The notes under the pieces: generated by a model | What the model was told of the DNA's origin: nothing | The model's database searches: none | The model's input: only the letters and a program-made list of their open reading frames with translations | Assembly: GCA_029218425.1 (NCBI GenBank) | Contig: JAQXRH010000026.1 | Location: 1-40,897 of the forward strand | Direction: 5' to 3' | Origin: Bacteroidales bacterium | GTDB taxonomy: Bacteria; Bacteroidota; Bacteroidia; Bacteroidales; Muribaculaceae | DNA: 40,897 bases | Part shown: positions 17,740 through 24,423 of the stretch, piece by piece | How positions within the stretch are numbered: position 1 is the first letter of the stretch | Layout of the letters: the number at the start of each line of letters is the position of its first letter | Made by a program: the position numbers and the translations under genes

Positions 17740-18768
17740 ATGGCCGACTCTGTAACATATACCTCGTTGCGCAACGCTCTCGCTAAAAAGCAATACGGCA
17801 ACGTCTACTTCCTACACGGCGAGGAAGGATATTATATCGACGAACTTGCCAAGCAGTTTGAAAACATCCTTCCCGAAGCCGACCGCGACTTCAACCAATA
17901 CGTCGTCTATGCCCCCCAAGTCGATTCGGCCGTAGTGGCTGAGACGTGCCGCCGATACCCCATGATGTCGGATCGGCAAGTCGTCATCGTCAAAGAAGCC
18001 CAGGCCGTGCCCGTGGCATGGTTCGGCGGCCTGCTCCCTTACATAGAAAATCCGGTAGCGACCACCATCCTCGTCATCATAGCACGCGGCGAACAGGTCA
18101 AAAGCGCCACGCTCACCAAAAGCCTCACCAAAGGCAAGGCCGTGGTCTACGAGTCGAAACGACTGACCCCGGCAGCCGTTGCCACCACCATACGCGACTT
18201 TATCGCCGAACGCCAACTCGCCATCGACGATAAAGCACTTGCCATGCTGCAAGACTTCGTAGGCGACGACCTGTCGCGCATCTACAACGAGATAGGCAAA
18301 ATGACCGTAGCCCTCCCGGCCAATGCTACCATCACCCCCGAAAGCGTGGAAAGCAACATCGGCGTCAGCAAGGAATACAACAACTTCGAACTCATTTCGG
18401 CGATCGCTCGCCGCGACGTAGCCAACGTATACAAAATCATACGCTATTTCCGGCGTAACCCCAAAGAGCACCAGCCAATACCCATCGCAGCCCTGATTTT
18501 CAACCTCTTTGCCAATATGCTCGTCGCTGTGTATGCTCCCGACAAATCCGACCGTGGGCTCCTCAACGAGCTCGGGCTGAAATGGCCCGGCCAGCTCAAG
18601 GACATCAAAGCCGGACTGCCCAACTACCGCCCTTGGCAAATCATAAGAAACATATCGGCCATACGGCAGTTTGACGCTCAAAGCAAAGGCATCGGTTCGC
18701 GCGCCGACCAATTCGACCTCTTCGAGATACTTATCTTCCAGCTGCTTAACAATCCCAACTGCCCATGA
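17740..18768 (+). CDS. holA: DNA polymerase III subunit delta
   Basis: A 342-residue clamp-loader subunit that opens the sliding clamp. It shows the family pattern NVYFLHGEEGYYIDELAKQFE at the N-terminus, VVIVKEAQ, LSRIYNEIGKM and the C-terminal collar helices with FDLFEILIFQLL. It has no Walker motif, as expected for delta. The gene starts 111 bp from the divergent HsdR-N-like gene. It is the last core gene before the accessory region. Confidence 0.9.
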   Translation: MADSVTYTSLRNALAKKQYGNVYFLHGEEGYYIDELAKQFENILPEADRDFNQYVVYAPQVDSAVVAETCRRYPMMSDRQVVIVKEAQAVPVAWFGGLLPYIENPVATTILVIIARGEQVKSATLTKSLTKGKAVVYESKRLTPAAVATTIRDFIAERQLAIDDKALAMLQDFVGDDLSRIYNEIGKMTVALPANATITPESVESNIGVSKEYNNFELISAIARRDVANVYKIIRYFRRNPKEHQPIPIAALIFNLFANMLVAVYAPDKSDRGLLNELGLKWPGQLKDIKAGLPNYRPWQIIRNISAIRQFDAQSKGIGSRADQFDLFEILIFQLLNNPNCP

Positions 18769-18829
18769 TGGATGCACCATCCCATTGTCAGCCGCATAAA
18801 TCGGCACCCGCGAACATCAGCCTAACAAG

Positions 18830-19180
18830 ATGCCATGCGGACACCATGACGAAATGCAGCGCAATGGCGCCCCCTCCCAATGGCATTATCCAAGTGCAAT
18901 CCACCGACGTTTTGATCCGCTTTATGAACTGGTGCGACAAACCATGTTGGTTGAGAGTGTCATCAAATCTAAAGATGACAAGTTGCTCGCCGATGATTAC
19001 TTGCATATCAATGTGATTCCAGAAGGTAATATTGAGTTGCGCTCTGATATCGGTCATTATTCAGAAGGCTTGAAAGACAACGGTAAGTTTGTCCTCGTGA
19101 GTCCCAAGCAATTGATGCAGCCCATAAAAGAAACACATCAAGATTTATATAACTATCTTGAAACACGATACTGGCAATAA
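18830..19180 (+). pseudogene. 3' fragment of an unrecognised gene
   Basis: The frame reads through GC-rich intergenic sequence (first 25-30 codons, shadow-type). From about 18905 it becomes an AT-rich, protein-like stretch (PLYELVRQTMLVESVIKSKD... to LVSPKQLMQPIKETH...YLETRYWQ) and then stops. The composition break suggests that the 5' part of a larger gene was lost when foreign DNA joined the chromosome downstream of holA. I do not recognise the family. It could also be a complete small gene of about 115 codons. Confidence 0.45.
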
Positions 19181-19250
19181 CAATGGCTGACTCACCTTTG
19201 AAAGATAACTTGAAAATGTAGATGGTTGGTTATAGACGTGAAGGATTCTG

Positions 19251-19269
19251 TTTTGCAAGTCTTGCAAAA
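19251..19269 (+). promoter_or_regulatory. Operator-like palindrome upstream of the vWA gene
   Basis: A perfect inverted repeat TTTTGCAA-GTC-TTGCAAAA sits 10 bp upstream of the likely -33 element at 19279. Its size (8-bp arms, 3-bp centre) is that of a dimeric repressor or activator site. Confidence 0.55.
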
Positions 19270-19278
19270 TGTTTTTTC

Positions 19279-19309
19279 TTGGCGTGGTGGTAAAGGCTAT
19301 GTAACTTTG
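19279..19309 (+). promoter_or_regulatory. Promoter of the vWA two-gene unit
   Basis: TTGG (19279-19282), 19 bp, then TAACTTTG (19302-19309). The -7 element is exact and the -33 is one mismatch from TTTG. The start codon lies 44 bases downstream. Confidence 0.6.
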
Positions 19310-19353
19310 TACTGTCAAACGACAAGAAGTTCAACATTTTTAAATTCAAAAGT

Positions 19354-20040
19354 ATGGAAACTCAGAAGATTTACAACCTCGTTATCCTTGACGCTTCAGG
19401 GTCAATGGGAAGCATCTACACTCAGGCACTTAGCGGTGTAAACGAAACCCTTGCCACTATTCGTATGGCACAGGAGGAACATCCAGAGTTGCAGCAGTTT
19501 GTCACGCTGGCTTCGTTCAGTGCTGGAGAGCACTTCCTCAACCGCATCTATTCTGCAAAGCCTATTGCTGAAGCACGTAACATCACCAAAGAAGACTATC
19601 CCCTACTTGGATGTACAGCACTCTATGACGCTATGGGTACATGCATCAGCGAACTACAACAGAAGGTCACTCATGGCGACCGTGTGCTTGTCACCATCAT
19701 CACTGATGGCTATGAGAATGCGTCATGTACCTGGAGCGGTCACCAGATAAAGTCACTTGTTCAGGAACTCCGTCAGATGGGGTGGACATTCACCTACATT
19801 GGTGCTGATCAAGATGTTGAGAAGGTAGCTGGAGAGATAGGTGTGCAGAACACACTTCGTTTTTCTGCAAATGCAGAAGATACGGAAGTCATGTTCAAGA
19901 AGGAACGTCGTAGCCGTAGCAAGTTCTACGATATGGTCTGTTATAATATGGCATCCCCATGTGCGTCAATGGTCGAGACAGACGACTATTTTGCTGATGA
20001 CGACGAGCCTGTTGCGACTCCACACGCACCAGAACCATAG
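19354..20040 (+). CDS. von Willebrand factor A-domain protein (TerY-like)
   Basis: A 228-residue cytoplasmic protein made almost entirely of one vWA domain. The metal-ion-dependent adhesion site is complete: DASGS (13-17) near the N-terminus, the threonine in GCTALYDAMG and the aspartate in TIITDGYENAS. It continues GWTFTYIGADQDV, as in TerY-like proteins of tellurite-resistance and stress clusters. The C-terminal 60 residues are polar and acidic (DDYFADDDEP). vWA domains of this type bind partner proteins through a metal. The obvious candidate partner is the 424-residue protein 91 bp downstream. No Ter kinase or phosphatase genes are present here. Confidence 0.85.
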   Translation: METQKIYNLVILDASGSMGSIYTQALSGVNETLATIRMAQEEHPELQQFVTLASFSAGEHFLNRIYSAKPIAEARNITKEDYPLLGCTALYDAMGTCISELQQKVTHGDRVLVTIITDGYENASCTWSGHQIKSLVQELRQMGWTFTYIGADQDVEKVAGEIGVQNTLRFSANAEDTEVMFKKERRSRSKFYDMVCYNMASPCASMVETDDYFADDDEPVATPHAPEP

Positions 20041-20085
20041 AAGGAAGGCTTGCTTGGCTAACTGTTTGGAAAGAAATAATGTAAT

Positions 20086-20114
20086 AATTGTGCTGGCAGG
20101 CCTGTCTTGCCAGC
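20086..20114 (+). other. Hairpin between the vWA and 424-residue genes
   Basis: A perfect 10-bp stem TGTGCTGGCA/TGCCAGCACA closes a 9-base loop. It is followed by A, not T, on the plus strand, so it is not a normal terminator. It lies 17 bp before the next start codon and could affect RNA processing or translation of the second gene. Confidence 0.5.
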
Positions 20115-20131
20115 ACACAAAAAAATAAAGT

Positions 20132-21406
20132 ATGGCAGTAAACGTAATACTATTCAAGGAATTACCATTCAGACCAGATCGCAATCAGGTGTTTTACATC
20201 GAGAATGGCTATGACACGGATGCGAATGACTTCATCTGCAGTAACTATTTTGATTTGAAATCCATGTTTGCCCATATAGGTTTGGATTTTTACTATCTGC
20301 CATACTTGCTACGGGAACATGATATAGAAGCAAAGGTTAGGTACTATGCTCCTTACCTTTCTCCCAATCTACTCGTGACAAAGGTTCAGAGTAATGCTTT
20401 CGTTCAATATATCTCAGATATAGATACAAAAAACAACCTGAAACCGTCATTCATTTTTGGAGGAAGTCAGGGAGGATATAGTGGCGATACCAGGTTCCTT
20501 CAGATAGAACTGTCGGACTACGATTTCACTAAGCCAGATGCTCTTGAAGGTTTGATACGCTCAATTGCAGAAAGACGTGAAGCGTATTATTTGGGAATGA
20601 TGCGAGATGAGGTTTGTTATTCTCGCTCAATTATGAGTTGTGAACGTCGGCAATTAGAAGAAACTGATTCTTGTGAAATGTCTATGCCTTCTCCATCCGC
20701 AGCACCTTCTTTTGACATAGAAGGTTTCGAAGAAGAAAGAAGTGCAATACGCAACCCCCAAGCATCTAAGAGTAACACAGGAATGCTGGGGCGCATATTA
20801 AGGCGGTTCGGTTTGGACGATGACAAAATGCTTGATGCATCAGATGATGATTATCGAGTTTCAAAGAATACGGAAGAAGAATTAGCCGAGGAGCAAAGCC
20901 TGATAGAGACAGCAAAAGTCCTGCGAGAGCTTCGCATGACCGTTCAGAAACTCAGGCTTGAAGGCGTTTCGTTGATGGCGATACATGAGTTTATCGACAA
21001 ACAGGAACCGTTGTCTCGTATGGTCATCACTCCCGACTATCGCATTTTCCTTCCTGACTACAATAATATGGAGATTGAAATGGGTGCTTTGCCCAAGGCC
21101 ATCTATTTCCTGTATTTACGCTATCCCGAAGGGATTATCTACAAACACATGCAAGATTATTACAACGAACTTCTCAATATATATAAGCAGCTACGCCCCA
21201 ATACTGATGAAGCCAGGCTCAACCTCACCATCACCAAGGTTGTTAATCCTCTGGGAAATGCATTGAATGAGAATATCGCCCGTATCAGAAAGGCGTTTGT
21301 CGAGAAATTCGACGAGCATCTTGCAAACAACTACATCATAACAGGTGAGCGTGGTTCTCAATATTCTATTCCACTTGATCGAGAATTGATAACATGGGAA
21401 GAATAG
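20132..21406 (+). CDS. Uncharacterised 424-residue protein with a C-terminal domain found in Bacteroidetes hypotheticals
   Basis: Function unknown. An N-terminal region (about 1-150, MAVNVILFKELPFRPD... SDYDFTKPDALEGLI) looks folded. Residues 150-260 are polar and low in order, with an acidic stretch (DDDKMLDASDDD), then a coiled-coil-like helix (TEEELAEEQSLIETAKVLRE). The C-terminal 128 residues (297-424) form a distinct domain: PDYRIFLPDYNNMEIEMG, LPKAIYFLYLRYPEGI, MQDYYNELLNIYKQL, NENIARIRKAF, YIITGERGSQYSIPLDREL. I recall this C-terminal pattern in other Bacteroidetes proteins of unknown role. It forms a transcription unit with the vWA gene and ends before a terminator (21444-21477). Confidence 0.8.
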   Translation: MAVNVILFKELPFRPDRNQVFYIENGYDTDANDFICSNYFDLKSMFAHIGLDFYYLPYLLREHDIEAKVRYYAPYLSPNLLVTKVQSNAFVQYISDIDTKNNLKPSFIFGGSQGGYSGDTRFLQIELSDYDFTKPDALEGLIRSIAERREAYYLGMMRDEVCYSRSIMSCERRQLEETDSCEMSMPSPSAAPSFDIEGFEEERSAIRNPQASKSNTGMLGRILRRFGLDDDKMLDASDDDYRVSKNTEEELAEEQSLIETAKVLRELRMTVQKLRLEGVSLMAIHEFIDKQEPLSRMVITPDYRIFLPDYNNMEIEMGALPKAIYFLYLRYPEGIIYKHMQDYYNELLNIYKQLRPNTDEARLNLTITKVVNPLGNALNENIARIRKAFVEKFDEHLANNYIITGERGSQYSIPLDRELITWEE

Positions 21407-21653
21407 CTTGTTCCCCCCCTTTATCTCTGATATACTCTATAAGGATGGCCGCATTGAATGCCTGGCCATCTTTTTTTGCTGTTATGTGAAGGTGTGGCCC
21501 TGTTGACGCTCCAGTGTTTCCAGAAATGGCGATGTTTGTTCCGGCACTCACAAACTCCTTCTCCTTGACGAGCTGCTGCGAGAGGTGACAGTAACTGATG
21601 GTGTAAATCCCAGTCCTTACCGTCACGAACTTCCCCGACCTGCTATCCGACAA
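21366..21653 (-). pseudogene. 3' remnant of an M23-family peptidase gene
   Basis: The frame encodes the end of a LytM/M23 metallopeptidase: KFVTVRTG, YCHLSQQLV, AGTNIAISGNTG and the metal-site STGPHLHIT. The N-terminal half of the domain with the first zinc His/Asp is missing, and the frame opens only at a TTG at 21653. About 95 residues remain, so the enzyme cannot be active. It overlaps the end of the convergent 424-residue gene by 41 bp. Confidence 0.75.
21444..21477 (+). terminator. Terminator of the vWA two-gene unit
   Basis: Arms GATGGCC (21444-21450) and GGCCATC (21464-21470) are followed by seven T (21471-21477), 38 bp after the stop codon. The same DNA encodes part of the decayed M23 frame on the other strand. 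Confidence 0.65.
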
Positions 21654-21696
21654 TATCCCAAAAATCCGTTCCGAAAAAATATCCCCATCAAAAAAA

Positions 21697-21728
21697 TTTG
21701 TGAAATCAAAAAAATAGCATTAAATTTG
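21697..21728 (+). promoter_or_regulatory. Promoter of tRNA-Gly(CCC)
   Basis: TTTG (21697-21700), 20 bp, TAAATTTG (21721-21728): an exact Bacteroidetes promoter 17 bp upstream of the mature tRNA 5' end. Confidence 0.85.
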
Positions 21729-21745
21729 CACCACGCAAAGTCGAT

Positions 21746-21818
21746 GCGGCAGTAGCTCAGTTGGTAGAGCATCAGCTTCCCAAGCTGAGGGTCGCGAGTT
21801 CGAGCCTCGTTTGCCGCT
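21746..21818 (+). tRNA. tRNA-Gly (anticodon CCC)
   Basis: A full cloverleaf: acceptor GCGGCAG/TTGCCGC with discriminator T, D-arm GCTC..GAGC, anticodon stem TCAGC/GCTGA around loop TTCCCAA, and T-arm with TTCGAGC. CCA is not encoded directly (TCA follows). A terminator follows at 21827. Confidence 0.95.
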
Positions 21819-21826
21819 CAAAAAGC

Positions 21827-21870
21827 AAAGCAACCGATAGCCTTTTAATGGCCTTCGGTTGCTTTCTGTA
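21827..21870 (+). terminator. Terminator of tRNA-Gly(CCC)
   Basis: An 11-bp stem (AAAGCAACCGA with TCGGTTGCTTT, 21827-21837 and 21855-21865) with an inner TAGCC/GGCC pairing, ending in a short T-rich tail. Confidence 0.7.
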
Positions 21871-21939
21871 TAATACCCACCCTCTACGCCCCGATGCAAC
21901 AGCTGCCCCCGATGCAACAGGAAAGACCGATGCAAAAGT

Positions 21940-23295
21940 TTACAATAGTGGTGCCATGTATAGGGGAAGGTAGGTGATGCCGTTCTCTACCTTATAATCG
22001 GCGGCATGTAGCACTGTAGGCGTTGTCATATGCTCTCCAAATTTGTTCATGCATTTTGTCAGTGAAGACAACGTGTAGTTTTTCCCGCTTTTGACCTCTA
22101 TCGGACGGATGTTGTGGCGGCTGGTCACTTTGTCCTTTTGAAGTAGGAAGTCTATTTCCATACGGTTTTCAGCTTCCTCCGATGGCTTGCTGTAAAAAAA
22201 CAGGTTGCTACCACTGGCAGTCAGCATCTGGGCCACGATGTTCTCAATAAACATTCCCTCGTTCACTTCCAGTTTGCCGTATAGCAGTTTTTGGTAAATC
22301 TCAGACGAGACGATGCCCTTTTCATCGAAAGCGTGACTGATGAACAAGCCCGTATCGTTCATATAGCATTTCAATGTCGTGCGGTCTTCGTTCATTTTCA
22401 GTCCGATGTTGGGTTCGGTGGAATTGTAGCAGATGTTGACGACATTCGCGTCCTTAAGCCAGAAGAAGGCGTCGTCCCAATCGCGGTATTTTGCGCCTGG
22501 TTTCAGTGCTGACAACCGAAATTTCTTTTCGTGCTTGGAGAGCTGCGACGGAATCTGGTCGAAGATCGACACCACCTTGTCGGCAATCTCACTCGCATAA
22601 TTGAAGATGTCGTTGCGATAGATAGCCAGTATGTCGCGTTTTGCCGCGTCTACGGCATCAAAGTCTTTGGCCTGTACATACTTTTTGACAGCCTGCGGCA
22701 TTCCTCCGACTATCATGTAGAGGCGGAAGGCATCCATGGCCTGACGATGGAAAGCTTGTCCCATCGGCTTCCCTTCTGCATACATTTTCCGTATCAGGTC
22801 CATCAGCATGTCGTTGCCTGTCGCCCAAAGGAACTCTTCAAAGTCCATCGGGTGCATGTGGATGGGGCGTTCTTCGGAGGGGATCACGATGCCCTGCGTG
22901 TTTTTCTTTATGCTCACCAAAGATCCTGTTTCGATATAGTCATACCTCCTGTCGGCCACCAGGAATTTGATGGCAGCCCTTGCTCTTGGGCACAGCTGTA
23001 TCTCGTCAAGGATGATGAGCGACTTGCGCTCATGGAGCTTCACTTTGTAGTGCATGCTCAGGTGGAGGAAAAGGGTGTCGAGATCTTCGAGGTAGAGGTC
23101 AAACCAATCCCTTACCATCTTGGGGGCCTTGTTGAAGTCGATGAGGATGTATGAGTCATACTCATTCTTGGCGAATTCTTCAACGATGTAGCTTTTCCCG
23201 ATGCGTCGTGCTCCCTCTATGAGTAGAGCCACCTCGCCGTTTCTTTTCTCCTTCCAATCAAGGAGTTGCTGATATATTTTGCGCTTCATTATCAT
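21940..23295 (-). CDS. AAA-family ATPase with DUF4143 domain
   Basis: A 451-residue protein. The N-terminal AAA_14 part has Walker A EGARRIGKS (27-35) and Walker B LIILDEIQ (93-100), then the sensor-like ETGSLVS. The C-terminal DUF4143 part has NDTGLF (around 325), the EGMFIENIVAQML signature, and a PD-(D/E)xK-nuclease-like RMEIDFLL...IEVKSG. This family is widespread in gut Bacteroidetes, present in many copies per genome, and of unknown function. ATG at 23295 or 23289 both fit. Three phased 20-bp repeats lie immediately upstream (23302-23387). It is probably a stand-alone accessory gene. Confidence 0.9.
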   Translation of the reverse strand: MIMKRKIYQQLLDWKEKRNGEVALLIEGARRIGKSYIVEEFAKNEYDSYILIDFNKAPKMVRDWFDLYLEDLDTLFLHLSMHYKVKLHERKSLIILDEIQLCPRARAAIKFLVADRRYDYIETGSLVSIKKNTQGIVIPSEERPIHMHPMDFEEFLWATGNDMLMDLIRKMYAEGKPMGQAFHRQAMDAFRLYMIVGGMPQAVKKYVQAKDFDAVDAAKRDILAIYRNDIFNYASEIADKVVSIFDQIPSQLSKHEKKFRLSALKPGAKYRDWDDAFFWLKDANVVNICYNSTEPNIGLKMNEDRTTLKCYMNDTGLFISHAFDEKGIVSSEIYQKLLYGKLEVNEGMFIENIVAQMLTASGSNLFFYSKPSEEAENRMEIDFLLQKDKVTSRHNIRPIEVKSGKNYTLSSLTKCMNKFGEHMTTPTVLHAADYKVENGITYLPLYMAPLL

Positions 23296-23301
23296 GTTTC
23301 C

Positions 23302-23387
23302 TACACCTTTTTGAGATTTTTATAGGGCGTATTTTACACCTTTTTGAGATTTTTGATGTTGCAAATATACACCTTTTTGAGATTTTT
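23302..23387 (-). repeat. Three identical 20-bp direct repeats, 33-bp period, upstream of the AAA ATPase gene
   Basis: TACACCTTTTTGAGATTTTT occurs exactly at 23302-23321, 23335-23354 and 23368-23387. Starts are 33 bp apart, close to three helical turns, so all copies face the same side of the DNA. A -7 element (TATATTTG on the minus strand, 23362-23369) touches the third copy, placing the other two in the leader. This is the layout of an operator array for a self-regulating gene (inference). Confidence 0.92.
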
Positions 23388-23435
23388 CACAAGGGTCGGC
23401 AGGAATTATGGGTCAATGTAAAGTGGAATGGTAGC

Positions 23436-23478
23436 AAAAAGAAATCGCGATTAATTCGTTGAAGAATTAATCGCGATT
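23436..23478 (-). terminator. Terminator of the tRNA-Gly/tRNA-Leu unit
   Basis: A perfect 15-bp stem (AATCGCGATTAATTC with GAATTAATCGCGATT, 23443-23478) with a 6-base loop, followed on the minus strand by a T-rich tail (TCTTTTT). Confidence 0.85.
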
Positions 23479-23487
23479 GACATAGAG

Positions 23488-23571
23488 TGTCCGAAATGAG
23501 ACTCGAACTCACACGAGCGAAAGCTCACTACCCCCTCAAAGTAGCGCGTCTACCAATTCCGCCATCCGGAC
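23488..23571 (-). tRNA. tRNA-Leu (anticodon GAG)
   Basis: An 84-base class II tRNA with the acceptor GTCCGGA/TTCGGAC and discriminator A, anticodon stem CTACT/GGTAG around TTGAGGG (anticodon GAG), a long variable arm (GAGCTTTCGCTC) and a T-arm with GTTCGAGTC. Confidence 0.95.
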
Positions 23572-23612
23572 ATTTATTCACACGTGCTTCAAAAGAAATG
23601 TGAATGGTTTGG

Positions 23613-23685
23613 AGCGAAAAACGGGACTCGAACCCGCGACCCCAACCTTGGCAAGGTTGTGCTCTACCAACTGAGCTATTTTCGC
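23613..23685 (-). tRNA. tRNA-Gly (anticodon GCC)
   Basis: Cloverleaf on the minus strand: acceptor GCGAAAA/TTTTCGC region, D-arm GCTC..GAGC, anticodon stem CAACC/GGTTG around TTGCCAA, T-arm with GTTCGAGTC. Probably co-transcribed with tRNA-Leu from the promoter at 23739-23769. Confidence 0.95.
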
Positions 23686-23738
23686 ATATCGGGCTATGGT
23701 AGCCTTCAGTTGTGCACCCGTTTTTGTCGTTTGCAGTG

Positions 23739-23769
23739 CAAAGGTACGCATTATTTTTGAATTGGCAAT
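23739..23769 (-). promoter_or_regulatory. Promoter of the tRNA-Gly(GCC)/tRNA-Leu unit
   Basis: On the minus strand ATTG (23766-23769), 19 bp, TACCTTTG (23739-23746). The -7 element is exact and the -33 has one mismatch. Confidence 0.7.
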
Positions 23770-23881
23770 AGTTTTGCGCGATTTTTTTGAATTTTTTTTG
23801 CAATCTGGGTGCAATCGCAGAGTCAAGTGGCAAGTGCAAAATTACGACATTCTTCGGACGAACTCGAATTTTGGAGATGAG

Positions 23882-24059
23882 AAACCTAATTTTTTTTCGT
23901 GGTCGGTCATTTATCATATACTGCGCAGCGTTTAATTGCTCTTGAGTGACGTCTCTGAAACCGGTGCCTTTCGGAAAAAAATACTCTTAGTAGTTTGTTG
24001 GAGTTTTCAATCGTGCCCTTTTGTCCTGAGCAGTAAGAATCCGCGAAATATTGGGACTG
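23882..24059 (-). pseudogene. Frameshifted 3' remnant of an IS30-family transposase
   Basis: On the minus strand the translation reads QSQYFADSYCSGQKGTIENS and on to NKLLRVFF, then shifts by one base in a run of seven T (plus-strand A run 23975-23981). It goes on in the next frame as PKGTGFRDVTQEQLNAAQYM, then INDRPRKKIRF. The order of C-S-G-Q-K-G-x-x-E-N, PKGTxF and NxRPRKK is the C-terminal end of IS30 DDE transposases, with the catalytic Glu in the GTIEN segment. The 5' part and terminal repeats are absent. It lies directly upstream of the tRNA promoter. Confidence 0.8.
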
Positions 24060-24173
24060 CGCTCAATGATGGGCAGTCTCGCCAACTACTTCGATTATGA
24101 AGCCTTCGCACGGGAGCTGTTCATGTACGACTACAGCATGGGAGCCAACAACAACGTGTTCAGCAACATCTGA
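24060..24173 (+). pseudogene. 3' remnant of an ArdA-like antirestriction gene
   Basis: The last 35 or so codons (from ATG 24066) read MMGSLANYFDYEAFARELFM and on to VFSNI, then TGA. NYFDYEAFARDLF is the characteristic C-terminal motif of ArdA, a DNA-mimic that blocks type I restriction and is carried by conjugative elements. The rest of the gene is missing: upstream sequence belongs to the IS30 remnant on the other strand. The short peptide is unlikely to work. Confidence 0.7.
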
Positions 24174-24277
24174 CCCCATGCCTCTCTCCTCATTCTCTGA
24201 GATTTGCCGAAAGGCAAGGCTCTTTTTCAATTTAACGTTTGATTAACGAACTTTTTGGACGAAATTTCCGTTAAAAT

Positions 24278-24308
24278 TTTGTGGAGAGCAGAATTATTAG
24301 TATGTTTG
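24278..24308 (+). promoter_or_regulatory. Exact promoter with no coding gene downstream
   Basis: TTTG (24278-24281), 19 bp, TATGTTTG (24301-24308). This full match to the Bacteroidetes consensus drives the plus strand, where only about 115 bases remain before a terminator and a convergent gene. Confidence 0.85.
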
Positions 24309-24313
24309 CACCA

Positions 24314-24422
24314 CAAACAAGGGTAGTTTCCCCTCGAATGAAATACTTCGCTTGCGCGAGCAACGATTTTATGGATCGGCAGTAGCCGGTTGGAAAGAGC
24401 GGTCGGAAGACTGCTCTTTTTT
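24314..24422 (+). ncRNA. Candidate small noncoding RNA, about 109 nt
   Basis: The transcript is framed by the promoter at 24278-24308 and a terminator at 24394-24422. Between them no open frame has a ribosome site. The RNA can form several short stems: GGG/CCC near the 5' end, GCT..AGC around 24350, CGAT/ATCG (about 24364-24378), CGGC-AGTA-GCCG (24377-24388), then the terminator stem. It lies in the accessory region. It may belong to a known Bacteroidales RNA family, for example the Bacteroidales-1 motif, which is also framed by promoter and terminator. I cannot confirm this by eye. Confidence 0.6.
24394..24422 (+). terminator. Terminator of the candidate small RNA
   Basis: An 11-bp stem with one G-T pair (AAAGAGCGGTC/GACTGCTCTTT) closed by GGAA and followed by T's to 24422. 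The mirrored A run before it may also end the DUF3800 transcript from the other side. Confidence 0.85.
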
Positions 24423-24423
24423 C

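Noticed and set aside
17812-18807. 331-residue minus-strand frame opposite holA
   Set aside because: holA is complete on the plus strand, and the antisense frame shows shadow composition.
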